From NCBI GenBank assembly GCA_020809705.1, contig CP085826.1, forward strand, positions 620,001 to 684,000: a stretch of 64,000 nucleotides of DNA, given 5' to 3'. Made by a program: the position numbers and the translations under genes. This DNA is from Calonectria ilicicola (Eukaryota; Ascomycota; Sordariomycetes; Hypocreales; Nectriaceae). The notes under the pieces were generated by a model. That model did not search any database. It was not told the DNA's origin and worked only from the letters and a program-made list of their open reading frames with translations. Shown here piece by piece: positions 53,704 to 64,000 of the stretch; position 1 is the stretch's first letter, and each line of letters opens with the position of its first letter.

Positions 53704-55383
53704 ATGGCGCCCATGAACCGCAAGCCTAAGATTGTAACGCGGCGTGTCTTCGCCCAGTTGCCATTGGACCCTGTGGCACGACGCCAGTGGCGACGGGTGC
53801 AGCGCGTCCTCGTTACAATTATTGGTCTTTTCTTTGCCTGGAATCTCTACAAAATAGGTTTCTGGATCTATCACAAGTTTCCGGCCTATACTGAACTTTC
53901 GGCCCCCGAGAAGGCTAGAATGCAAGAGGTTGCCGACCACATGCTCGACATCTACAACACCCTGGCCGAGATGCGTTACATCGAGCCTGATAGCATCATC
54001 CCTGGACCCCACAACATCACTTACAACCAAGACATTTATGACAGCTGGGAGCTGGATCCTTTAATCGTCTATCTGTACTCAGTATTGCCCTACGTTGATC
54101 AGCAACGAGTTGGAAGAAGGCCCTTCTTCCATGGAGGTGGCTTTGCTGACTTTCGTGACCGCGGACAAGTGCGAAATGGACGCGACCCATTCGGAAGGCG
54201 ACCTCAAGGATCAAACTTTTATGCTGAAAATGGCCCATACATGCGCACATGGATGACTCCACTGTCCATGCCCGGCTACTCAAGTGGCTGTGGTATTTTG
54301 TACGATGCTCGCAACCACAAAATATGGCTCCTTGAGCCTACCATATATGGCTGGAATAATTTGGACCTAGCATTTAAGAATTCTTACGAAAGGCCCAGCC
54401 AGAATCCTAATGGGAACTACGTTGAGCACGAGTTGAGCCGTGGCGCTATTGATGTACTGAGAGACATTAAACGCTGGCATCGACAACTCAAGGTTGTTCC
54501 TGGCTATGACCTTGACCCCTGGTATCACAATTTCAATCCACTTCCTGGCACAGAGATTGAGATGCCAGAAGACGAGGGTAGGGATATGGAAGAACTCTAT
54601 CGAAAACACGGCTGGCCAAACAACTTCAATGGAGACAATTTCGAGGCTGACCAGGTCCGGCACTTCTGTGCCAACTCAGCGCGAGAGTATGCAAGAAAGA
54701 CGATGGAACAACTTGAGTCAGATGAATACTTGACCGCATCTGTTGAGGGGAATGTGAACTATCTCAATGAGAGGATTTCGGCCGCTAAATCTCCGGATGA
54801 GGAGTGGAACTTGCGGTTCGATCTCTGGCAACATGAGCGCGAGTTGAGAAGTCACGTGTTTCGCGCCCCAGAGAATAAAAAGGTGGTGGAAGAGCAGTGT
54901 GGCGACGGGGATTGCCAAAGGACAGAAGATATGCCCTTGTGGGAACTTGAGTGCCTCAAGGAACAATATGCGAAAAAGCGGACAACGCTGGCGGAGTTGA
55001 AACAGTACATTCCATATGAGAAGGATGCAGACATTGTTCGCGCGAAAAAAGCGGTGCGCATACACGATATTGCCCTCAGGGCGTCACAGGCCGACGCAGA
55101 TCGTCTGCGCCCAGGTGCAAAACTAGGCATACCACAAAAACACGATGCTGAAGGTGACATTGATGAACGCATTCGGCTCAAGCAAGAAGAGGCCCGTGAA
55201 ATTAGGGAGTTTCTTGCAATGGTGCCGGTAAGCGCAGAAAAGACGAGGACTTTGGTTGAAAACGCGGCCAAGCGAGTTGCATGGCAGATTGAATATTTCG
55301 AGAAGCAGAAGGGAATACAGTTGGAAATAGAGCAGGAGGACAGAGACAGGGAGGAGCACATAGAGATGTTGAAGTGGTTTTAA
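53704..55383 (+). CDS. Single-pass membrane protein of unknown function
   Basis: One exon, 559 residues, from the ATG at 53704. A basic N-terminus (residues 1-33) precedes one membrane helix (about 34-56, LVTIIGLFFAWNLYKIGFWIY), suggesting a type II or tail-in topology. The remainder is soluble. A tyrosine- and tryptophan-rich region (100-300) contains two Pro-Gly segments and GYSSGCGILYDARNHKIWLLEP. From about 390 to 559 it is strongly charged and helical, probably a coiled coil (heptad-like KQEEAREIREFL). I recognise no enzymatic motif. Its codon use and intact long frame show a real gene. Fungus-restricted by my recollection. Confidence 0.75.
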   Translation: MAPMNRKPKIVTRRVFAQLPLDPVARRQWRRVQRVLVTIIGLFFAWNLYKIGFWIYHKFPAYTELSAPEKARMQEVADHMLDIYNTLAEMRYIEPDSIIPGPHNITYNQDIYDSWELDPLIVYLYSVLPYVDQQRVGRRPFFHGGGFADFRDRGQVRNGRDPFGRRPQGSNFYAENGPYMRTWMTPLSMPGYSSGCGILYDARNHKIWLLEPTIYGWNNLDLAFKNSYERPSQNPNGNYVEHELSRGAIDVLRDIKRWHRQLKVVPGYDLDPWYHNFNPLPGTEIEMPEDEGRDMEELYRKHGWPNNFNGDNFEADQVRHFCANSAREYARKTMEQLESDEYLTASVEGNVNYLNERISAAKSPDEEWNLRFDLWQHERELRSHVFRAPENKKVVEEQCGDGDCQRTEDMPLWELECLKEQYAKKRTTLAELKQYIPYEKDADIVRAKKAVRIHDIALRASQADADRLRPGAKLGIPQKHDAEGDIDERIRLKQEEAREIREFLAMVPVSAEKTRTLVENAAKRVAWQIEYFEKQKGIQLEIEQEDRDREEHIEMLKWF

Positions 55384-55579
55384 TAGTTATTTGAACGTTG
55401 TCGTGTATATTAATGCAATCTTTTGTTCTCAATTGATACATTGTGGATGTTCTTAGAAAAAAAGGAAGAATTTTTGGGTGTCTGGTAAACTTAAATAGGT
55501 GAAATGACTGAATGAAGGAATATCTGATGTTGTATCCATGCTGGGTCGCCCCTCCCTTAAGGATGAAATTTGTCAGTAA

Positions 55580-57538
55580 TTACTCAAGATGAATAGTCTC
55601 AAGTAATTCAGTTGGTACTTCTTCACCTGGTGCTTCACTCAGAGCTTCACCATCCATGATACCATCAACGTAACATTCACCGATCAGAGTGTACGTTCCG
55701 TGACCCGTTGGTCGAATGACAAATGGTACCTCGCCGCCCTGTAACACGCATATGCGATCACCAGGCTGCGAACTGATAAAGGCATGTGCAAAACGGCCGT
55801 GTTCGGTGACACAAAACTTGAGCGATGCGAAGGTATTCACAGTATGGTCGATTGTTGTTGAAAACTTGAGCATGGTAGCCGCGTGTTGTTTCATCTCGCC
55901 ATCTTTGTTTTCTGCACAGTCAATGGCCCATTCCATGTAGCGTGGAAAGGCTGATATAATCTCGGGCGAGAGGCGATTACGCATATGGTCGATACCGCAG
56001 ACCATTGCGCGCGAAAAGGCCGCCATGGACTCGGTGCTGGATCCAGTAAACCCCTCAGAACTACGGCTGTGGCCGAATGCAAGTTGATAGCAGCCTTCAA
56101 GCCACCGGGCGAGACGCTTCATCTTACGGTGAAGTATCGGGTCTGAAACAAGGTCCCAGGAATATCGTATCTCGGGCATGTCATCTACTATCATTTCGAC
56201 TAATGATGTAGAGCATGCTTTGATTGTATCAACAACCCGGCCCTTGCAGCTAAGGATGCGCTGGTCCTCGGAAAGGCTCAGTATCGGCTTCGCGTGTCCA
56301 CCTGCAAAGAATGCTTGTGGTCGCACTGTATAGCTCACCAAGACATCGTCTCTCATGAGTCGCAGGTCCGGTACCCATGACGGGAGTCCCTCGAGCCGTG
56401 GTTTGCTTGGGTCAGGGACCATGCACCTATCAGGAGCCAAGCTAAGGAGTTTGAGGCTTTGACCCTCCAACAACATCGTGATTGCGAATTGATGGAATAC
56501 GTCGGCGACTAGGGCTCCGTAGTCGGGTGTGATACTTGGCCCTTGCGCACCTAGACTTAGGAGCGAGTAGACGTGATCCCTTGGATCAGTGCAATAAAAG
56601 AACTTAGTTGCAACCACTCCATCTAAGAGCGTGCCATGGTGCCTGTAGATTTGAACCATGGACATGGAGGTGACCATATTTAATGAGAGAGAAAGTCGAT
56701 CCAGCATGGACCAGAATTTCTTCCCCTTGGCTTTTCTATGCTCGCCTCCAAGTCCTTCTTGGGTCTCGTCTTCCTGTTTATCCGTTTTATCCTGATCCAA
56801 ACGAATGAGTCTTTCAACTCCCATCCCTTCCACTTTGAATGCGAGAGGTGCTAGCTCCAGCCATGGAATCTCCACACCGCCCCCAGCGCACAACACAGCA
56901 TCTCTAGCTAGAGAGACCTCCTGCACTACCCATTTCCGGCGGAACCAAGGCCGCGCCAATAGTGCTGCTAGCGGCATCCAGTCGTGGTCCAATACATTTG
57001 GCTTACCCTCATCCCGCAACCGCTGCAGGTCTTGGCGCAGAGTTTTGGCTTTGGCTTCTATATCGGCTGCGTCTTCAGGATTGAAGTCGGGGAGTAGCGG
57101 GATTGCCTGTCTTATAGAGGCGCCCACATTGGATGGAATTGATCCATATACGGGGTCGTCAGCGATACCGAGCCAGATCAACACGCGTGTGGCCTGGGAG
57201 TAGATGCTTGCCATCAGCACCACTTGTTCGCTTTTCTCCACCACATCAGCTTGGTTGATGCAAATGGCATCGGCCCACAAGACACGGGGCTCATCCGAAA
57301 GCCGAAAATGTACTAGACCAGTGTAAAGACTGTTGGTGATTGAGAGGGCTGCGCCATTGCAAGTCACCTCATGTTGGTCTCGGGCATCGCCCCAACAGTA
57401 GGAGATGGCCTCAAAAGCAGGGGCTGCATCCAGGGGAGTTGTTACAAGAGACAATTTAATGGGATCAGGTTCAACACCCGGGTGAAGTTGGATTAGGCGG
57501 ATAGTTCGCGGATCTGCGATGGGGGTATACTCGTACAT
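55580..57538 (-). CDS. HET-domain protein (heterokaryon incompatibility type)
   Basis: One exon, 652 residues, using the ATG at 57538, just ahead of the conserved YEYTPI start. The HET domain spans about residues 40-200 with its three blocks: AFEAISYCWGD, RVLWADAICINQADVVEKSEQV and ARPWFRRKWVVQEVSLA. The C-terminal 400 residues carry the usual DPRDHVYSLLSL and TPDYGALVADVF segments plus a GEVPFVIRPTG motif near the end. HET domains are TIR-related cell-death effectors set off by non-self recognition. The frame continues upstream without an ATG. It lies 1 kb from an intact NACHT-WD40 receptor on the same strand, fitting a recognition cluster. Confidence 0.93.
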   Translation of the reverse strand: MYEYTPIADPRTIRLIQLHPGVEPDPIKLSLVTTPLDAAPAFEAISYCWGDARDQHEVTCNGAALSITNSLYTGLVHFRLSDEPRVLWADAICINQADVVEKSEQVVLMASIYSQATRVLIWLGIADDPVYGSIPSNVGASIRQAIPLLPDFNPEDAADIEAKAKTLRQDLQRLRDEGKPNVLDHDWMPLAALLARPWFRRKWVVQEVSLARDAVLCAGGGVEIPWLELAPLAFKVEGMGVERLIRLDQDKTDKQEDETQEGLGGEHRKAKGKKFWSMLDRLSLSLNMVTSMSMVQIYRHHGTLLDGVVATKFFYCTDPRDHVYSLLSLGAQGPSITPDYGALVADVFHQFAITMLLEGQSLKLLSLAPDRCMVPDPSKPRLEGLPSWVPDLRLMRDDVLVSYTVRPQAFFAGGHAKPILSLSEDQRILSCKGRVVDTIKACSTSLVEMIVDDMPEIRYSWDLVSDPILHRKMKRLARWLEGCYQLAFGHSRSSEGFTGSSTESMAAFSRAMVCGIDHMRNRLSPEIISAFPRYMEWAIDCAENKDGEMKQHAATMLKFSTTIDHTVNTFASLKFCVTEHGRFAHAFISSQPGDRICVLQGGEVPFVIRPTGHGTYTLIGECYVDGIMDGEALSEAPGEEVPTELLETIHLE

Positions 57539-58589
57539 GGCTTCTTGAGTGATATTCAACAGTGGCCAGAGTAGCTCAGGCAAGTATCGAGGTCCGGCTA
57601 GAACACTACAGTGGATTGCTCCGAAGACTTCCCGGCCCCGCACATGAAACGAGCTTGCTTGTTAGGTTGTTTTGGCTCTGGAGAGTACCCTTGTCAGCAA
57701 AAGTGGCTTGTCTAGCGTCCTTTCTGCTGCTAGCTTGACACAGACACCTAAACATTAATTGGCGTCAAGAATGTCTGTTTTTTATCTCAAATAAAGGCGA
57801 AACTGGCCTTATGGCCGCTTTAAAGCTTTTGCTTTCTATATCTCTATTTTAGCTGTTGACTCATACTCTAGCCAAGACTTCATCATAAGCACTAGGATCT
57901 GCTTAGGAGCCGATTTGCTGACGGTGTATCGTTGTGAGAGAGTGATTCTTTGTGCTTTGGTTCTTCATTTAAAGAGAACAATTCTCAAAAGATTGGCATT
58001 TTGGACTTCCGAAATACTGGCAGCCTTGTTCAGTCGTGTCAACGACACACTAGTATTGCTGGGTAGCAGCCATCAATTATGCTACGGTACCCGTTCGTCT
58101 AGAACGCTTGCGAAGGTTAACTGGGCGAGTTGGAACCTAGAATAAAATTGATCTGCGTAAATATACAGCTCAATATCGGATTTGAGTTCTTTTTTACGTT
58201 TTCCAATATAAACTAGTATGTTCACTGTTCAGTGGCGGCAATGCGATGACATTCAACTGGATGGAGTTGTAGTCGCAGCTGAAGAAGTCGATGCATCGAG
58301 TTATCACTTCGATCTGTAATATCAATGGCGACGGCCTTCAGGATCCGGTGTCATTGGCTGGTCTGGAAAGAGGGGTAATTGTTCCTTACTGAACATCAAG
58401 AGTCGAAGTTCAGATTGGTATGCCATGTTGCCCGGGACAAGAACTAATCAGCAGATCTCTACACAGTAAAATGAATCGAATGGCTTTGAGAATACTCTTA
58501 TTCTGTATTTGACAGCAGAGCTTGCCCAAGGTATCTGGACCATAGTCAACAGCTAGTCAGCTTTGATGATCGCGCAAGAAGCTACATTA
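57539..58589. other. Intergenic
   Basis: The promoter side of the HET gene and the 3' side of the receptor gene. Short frames only; no gene supported. Confidence 0.6.
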
Positions 58590-61500
58590 TTACAATTTGT
58601 GTTTGCGACGTTCGGACGGTCCCAAGGACGTAAAGCTGATCACAAAGACCCTCCCAGATTGGCATCCAAGGGCAATCGTGGGAGTCGAGGTTGATCTGGC
58701 TGAAACGAAGGGCCGGTAGTCGGGGGGGACCCAGAGCACCTTATCCTCTTTCCACTCAATCCAGGTACTCTGAAAGCCTAAGGTAATTTCTGAAACCAAA
58801 CCACGGGGTCGTGACATGCTGATATCCTTACGTTCACGCCCAGTTTTGTCTATGGGCCACCACTCTTGCGACCCATTTTCAGATGACAAGCCCAGCCAGC
58901 CGTCAGCAAAGGCGATCGAACGGCCTGCCAAATTACGATCAATATGGAATGTTTCTTGCAACTTGTCCGTCGCAACATCCCAAATACGAAGCTCCCTCTC
59001 GCTTGACACCGAAGCAACCAGGCTATCATCAGCAGAGAACGCCACCGGCCCAATCTTCTGGTAAATGCCATGGTGGAGCTCATGTAGCAGAGAAAGGGAG
59101 TTGGAATCCCAAATGTTGATTGTTCCATTGTCTGAACCTGTCGCGAGCATCGTGCCGTCTGAGGAGAATGCAATCGAGGCGAGCGGCTCATATTCGAAAT
59201 CGGGCTTGAATAGCAACACACCCTTCACTGGATCCCAAATCCTGACTCCTACATCGTACGATGCCGACGCGAGACGCCTGCCGTCGGGAGAAAATGCTAC
59301 CGCCCTAACCAGAGTCTGGTGACCCTCGAGCCTGCGACGTAGCGCCCCTGTTGCCGCATCCCATATCTTAAGCGACCCCCAGCTCGATCCCGATGCAATC
59401 TGGTTTCCGTCGGCGGAAAACGTGACCGCCGTGACCAGGCCGTCAAAATCAGTGCGCGGGGCCCCCATAGCTGCCACATCCCAAATCTTGACCATCCCGT
59501 CGTTCGATCCCGATGCAAGGAGCCTGCTGTCGGGAGAGAATGCGACTGACTTGACGTGAAAGCCATGGCCTTGGAGCGCGTGTTGTAGCCTACCTGTCGC
59601 CACATCCCAAATGATAATTCTCCCATCCCTCCATCCTGATGCGAGAAGCCTGCTGTTGGGACAGAATGCCACTGATTCGACCTCAAAGTCAGAACCTTGG
59701 AACGTGTGATGGAGCTCCCCTGTTGTTGCATCCCAAATCATAATCGTCCCATCATTTGATCCCGATGCAAGCAGTCTGCCGTCAGCAGAAAATGCGATTG
59801 AGTTAACACAGGAGGTATGGCCTATGAGCGTGCGTTGTGGCGTCCCCGTTGCTGTATCCCAAATTTTAACCATCTCGTTCCCCCATCCCGATGCGACTAG
59901 CCTGTTATCGCTGGAGAATGCGACCGATTTGATCGGGTCACTATTGGCTTCGAATGTGTGTCGCAGTGCCGTTGTTGCTATATCCCATATCATGATTGTA
60001 CCTTGATCCCATCCCGATGCAAGCAGCCGATTGTCTGCAGAGATCGCCACTGAGCTGACCTGGTCGCCAGCCTTCTCTCTTGTGCGTTTTAGACCTTCAA
60101 ACGTGCCATGTAGCGTCTTCGAAGCCACACCCACAATCTTAATCTTTCTGCCGTTTAACCCTAACGCGAGCAGCGAACCATCAGTAGAGAACATGACTGA
60201 CCTGGCCCACTGGTCTGCTTCGCCGTGGCTTTGTAGGGGGGCCCCTGTAGCCACATCCCAAATGTGGAATTTCGCTCTTATCCCCCCCGCCATGAGCTGT
60301 GTGCCGTCGGCAGAGAATGAAACTGAGCTGATTTGATCATCATAAGGTTCAAGAGTCTGTAGGCAAGGCCCCCAATGGCGTTCTGTAATTGGTTTTACCG
60401 ATATCCAGTTAATGTGGTGCCCAAATATCTCTCGAATAACGCTCCCCTGCGGAGCAAAGACAAGCGCAGAGGAGTAGAGCTGGCGAGGTTCATTCTCAAC
60501 TATGGAGGAGCAATTGAGGATAAAACGCTTTGCATCATAAATAAACGCTGAAACTTTAGTACCATTATTGGGCTAAATAATTTAGTTTAGTAAATACCAG
60601 TGCATAGCTTTGGGAGTGACATACACTAACTAGGCTCTGCAAATCATCTAAAAGCCTAATGCTCTCCGATATTCGTCTCATTGAACTTAATACCTCAAGC
60701 CAGTGGAGGAAGTGACGCCGAAGGAATTCGAATGCTTGGTGTCTGTCGCCAAGCTCAGTTCCACTACCTTTTAGGTGATGCACCCAGTACACACAGGCAT
60801 ATTGAACAGTCTGTGACATGGATGTATAAATATTTCGGGTTTCAATCTTGATGTTCAGATTTGTCTCAGGTTTCTCTAGGTCACAGATGTATTTGTTCAG
60901 ATGACCATGTAGGAGTCTAAGACAGTTGGTTGCCAGTCTCTCGTGGGCCCTTGCTTCGTTGATCCAGAACCGATCTCTCCTGTGGTTATCTCGGTTGATA
61001 AGGAACTCTCGAAATGATGTATGTAGCAGTTCTATGGGGTCGTCCCGGCTGGTAGGGATTCTAAGCACAGAGTGGAGCAGGTCTAATCTTTCTTTAACTT
61101 GTACTTCTTGAACACCAAGGAGGTGTGCGAGAGATGCTCTTGAGAAAGGTCTGAAAAGAATGAGAATAGAACCAACAACTGCTTGGAATTCATCCATCGC
61201 CTCTTCTCTCACCGACTTGCTGAGGATAAGAAGATACATGTCGTTAAGAGATGTTTTGTGTCCACTGGCCTGATGTTCAAGGATTTTTTCTAGCCTTCCT
61301 TCTGGTCCGGCTAGACCGTATGTTTTATCTGCAATAAAGCGGCAGCAGGTCGCTGCAAATATAAACAGTGGACTCGTCATCGTCGCCAAGTTCTGAAGTG
61401 TTTCTTGACTAGGCCAGTCTAAAGGAAGCTGACATTGCTCTTCATAGTCGTCTCGAATTTTCTTTAGCTCGGAGGCTAGGAACTTGGAGATATCGTGCCA

Positions 61501-63351
61501 AATAGCCGACCCCCGGATGTCTTGCAGAACTAGCTCACGGTAATTGCCCTGCAGCTCTTTGAATTTGGAGCGAATTGACTCTTCTGGTCGGCTTGCCACA
61601 AAGACTTTTAAACGGACCGATGTCAATTTATTAAGCTGGAAAAATAGGCCGATGATGGTCTGAACGTCGTTTTCATTATCACACTCATCGAGGGCGTCGA
61701 CGACAACCACAATCTTGTTGTCCCCTTTGACATTATTCAGAGGCTGAAAAACAAGCTTCTCGAACTGTTCTTTAATGGCCATGTCAGCAATATGGTACTC
61801 AGCTTTGATGGTGTTTACGATATGCGGGACCAAGTTCTTATGTTTGTGGGCAAGCTGGCCGGCGATAGTAGTAAAGAACTGTGTCGCTTTGCCACAGTCT
61901 CCGTGATTCCTCTTAAAGAAGAAGCTGGCACCAAGTGATCCTTTGCTAGCCAGGTTGCGAGCCACAGTCCGAGAGATTGTTGACTTTCCGGTGCCAGCCA
62001 TTCCTTGGAGCCAGTATATAGATTCACTACCCTTATCGTCGGCCCATTTCATTATTTTATCGAGGATCTCAACGCGAGTATTCCTTAAGCAGGTTGGTTG
62101 TTGATCTTCGGTATGGGAGTCGAAAGAGGCTCCATCAGCAAGGGGGAGCTGACGAAGAGCCTTCTTGGTGCTAATTGGTGCCTGTTAGTCATCGAGGCTA
62201 GGCTGTGAGATCCATGGTTGCTTCCTTACCTTTCATCATGGACTAATTCTTTTGTGTCCGCTGTCATATTCTCAATCTTCCGTAGATTTTTTTGAACTTT
62301 AACGCTATCAATACACATGAATTTATAGTTAATCGGGGAACTGACACGCTTCGATATCAATGATCTGTTGTGTGGTTTTCAGCTCCCGAGGGGGAACAAA
62401 CCCGAGGAGCTCTACCGCAAATGCCGCCGCTGTAGCAGAGGCATATCGCTGCCATCGATCGTTTTTGTGGGAATCGGCATAATCGCAGATACCCCTGATG
62501 ACAAGGCAAGGAAAATGATTCATGAGGCCGGCGGCCTCCATCTCAACGCATATGCACTGCTCTCCAGCAACTGCTAAAATGCTGTCTCGAGTAGCAGCGT
62601 CCTTGACAAGAGTGTTTCCAGAAGCAATGACGCCATAATGAATTTTTGGATTGGTGGCACCCCGCCCAAGACGCTCGACCTCTTGCGATGCATCACATTT
62701 ATCGCAAGTATTGGTCCCAGTATGGTTATAGTCTGATTTGAATAGGCGATCGTTTTTAAATCCCTGATGAGTGAAATCGTTCTCTGATTCTTTCATAAAC
62801 GGGTTAGTTGTCAACATTGCTTGGAGTAGCTTCGGAACGATGGATGGTTTGATGTGATGCTCTGCCTGCAGACTTGCCAGCGCGTTGAGCAAGACCAAAG
62901 GCGGCATATTAAGGGAGCCTTTTCGCTCCCATGTTTGATTTGACTTTGCCTTTCCTAGGTCATACTGGACCACTCCACCAGTTGTTCCATCGGGTTGGCT
63001 GACCACAATATCACCGAGTCGAACGTCTCGACCGTCACTAGGTCGAGCGATACCTCCCCCAATACCTACCAGTAAGCCAAACCTGATGTGAGGTAATGAG
63101 GAAACCAGATTCGATGCTGTAGTTGCTGCAGAAGTGACTCCGTAAATCCCAGCAGGAAGGGAGACTATCACAATATTGTGTTCGCCTATTTGGCCCCAGG
63201 TATAAGAATTCGTATCAGATTGATGTTGGCTGAACCCTTCTGGCGCGTCATGGCGATCATGCAGTAATGCAGTTGCTGCTGCTCGCTCGATGGGGAGAGC
63301 AGCAATCCATCCAATGGTATAAAGAGTGGGGCTACAAAGTCTCTTGGTCAT
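58590..63351 (-). CDS. Receptor: nucleoside phosphorylase - NACHT - WD40 repeats
   Basis: Four exons, 63351-62342, 62304-62230, 62170-60625 and 60572-58590, join in phase to give 1537 residues; introns are 37, 59 and 52 nt. The N-terminal PNP/UDP domain has FGLLVGIGGG, VRLGDIVVS, CVEMEAAGL and RGICDYADSHKN. The linker LPLADGASFDSH leads into NACHT with P-loop WLQGMAGTGKST (about residue 420) and Walker B VVVVDALDECDN (about 520). From about residue 950, some 11 WD40 units follow, each close to V-A-F-S-x-D-G-R-L-L-A-S-G-S-N-D-G-x-I-x-I-W-D. The units at 59.3-60.3 kb are very alike, as in the fast-evolving HET-D/E/R family. No lesion found, so this is an intact sensor. The 37-nt first intron is unusually short but is the only join that keeps frame. 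Confidence 0.92.
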
Positions 63352-64000
63352 AATTAATCGAGTGTGCGGAGACGTAGTATAGCAAAACTTGGGTTGTGTG
63401 TCGTAGTAGAGATAGTTGACACGTATGATTTAACGTGAGATCGCAACCACACGTGACTCGGTCAATTGCTTTTACCTACTTTGGAGTACTGGTCTAGAGC
63501 ATGCATACTTTTCTGGACAAATGCGCATTTAGATTGGCCATGTTCGGCTCACATTAGATACCTATCAAGTGCCTAGTGCTCTCGCGATTGTCAGAAAAAC
63601 TGACCCACTAAGTAGGGTGCCATTAATATTTAGACATAACAAGCGTAGGCAGCATATTGAAGTGACTCATTTAATCTGTCTACCAACTATTGTCCCACTT
63701 GTTTCTTTTTTTTTTTTTTAAAAAAAAAAGAATGGCTGTTTTAGCGTGACATTTTTACTGGCCACCGCCTACCTCCCTACCCTGATAAGAGATATCTGGT
63801 TCTTGCTTGAATGTTTTGTGCTGCTACTGCATATTCTCGAGAGAAGGTCCATTCGCTCTAATTTAATCGGCCCTTTGATTCGACTATGTGCGATTTTAGT
63901 GAGTGGGCTATTCGCGACACCACGATATCTGGCCACATCGTTATAATAGTACAATTCTTATAGCATAAAATAAGACTTCACACTCCAAAGTAATATTTGG
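63352..64000. other. Upstream flank of the receptor gene
   Basis: Promoter region of the PNP-NACHT-WD40 gene. A 24-bp T14A10 block lies at 63706-63729. No gene is supported to the window edge. Confidence 0.6.
63706..63729. repeat. T14-A10 homopolymer block
   Basis: Fourteen T then ten A, self-complementary and able to form a hairpin or to exclude nucleosomes. It lies about 355 bp upstream of the receptor ATG. Confidence 0.9.

Noticed and set aside
60573..60624. Separate NACHT and WD40 genes with a stop between
   Set aside because: A 52-nt intron (GTATGT donor, ACTAAAC branch, TTTAG acceptor) joins them in phase into one receptor.
63746..63946. 66-codon plus-strand frame at the right edge
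   Set aside because: Too short, no domain, AT-rich flank.
1..64000. CRISPR arrays, operons, Shine-Dalgarno sites, tRNA or rRNA genes
   Set aside because: The DNA is fungal; no spaced direct repeats, no tRNA-like B-box with a matching A-box, and no rRNA sequence were recognised by eye.

Overview
The window is nuclear DNA of a filamentous ascomycete, most likely a Sordariomycete. Genes are split by short introns (37 to 104 nt, mostly 47 to 60) with GTAAGT-type donors and CTAAC-type branch points. The gene families are typical of these fungi: Zn2Cys6 regulator, CFEM-GPCR, HET, NACHT and NB-ARC receptors, Hsp30. Exon joins were worked out by hand from frame and splice consensus; where a join decides whether a gene is intact, this is stated.

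Left part (0-17 kb). A partial ankyrin gene runs off the left edge and is followed by an intronless beta-barrel (heme-binding-like) gene. A compact five-gene block at 4.4-14.5 kb encodes a dihydroxyacetone kinase, a class II ketose-phosphate aldolase, a Zn2Cys6 regulator, a short-chain dehydrogenase and an anion-type MFS carrier. It looks like a catabolic cluster: uptake, oxidation, phosphorylation, cleavage. The three control regions share CGG-containing TCGGAATT motifs, including a perfect palindrome and a triple 12-bp tandem array, which are candidate sites for the cluster's own regulator. A CFEM-domain GPCR follows.

Middle (17-32 kb). A gene-poor 4 kb stretch is followed by a decayed receptor gene (nucleoside phosphorylase, NB-ARC, TPR) carrying two nonsense codons and a frameshift. 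Then come an Hsp30-type small heat-shock gene with heat-shock elements upstream, a cysteine-rich GPI-type secreted protein, and a PAP2 lipid phosphatase.

Core of interest (32-47 kb). Four genes lie together: a large C2H2-TPR-CHAT protein (caspase-like protease); a divergently transcribed subtilisin (S8) protein with a helical N-terminal half; a 287-residue gasdermin-like protein, 67 bp tail-to-tail with the subtilisin gene; and a hydrolase-NACHT-ankyrin receptor. Fungal gasdermins are known to be activated by cleavage by proteases encoded beside them (HET-Q1/HET-Q2 in Podospora). This locus offers two different candidate proteases and one receptor around a single pore-former, so it is a plausible regulated cell-death module.

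Right part (48-64 kb). An alpha-glucoside-type sugar permease, a sulfotransferase-like protein and a membrane protein of unknown function are followed by a HET-domain gene and an intact receptor (phosphorylase, NACHT, about 11 WD40 repeats). With the decayed receptor and the ankyrin relics, the window holds three receptor architectures, one HET gene and one executioner module: a fungal allorecognition/immunity island interleaved with metabolic genes.
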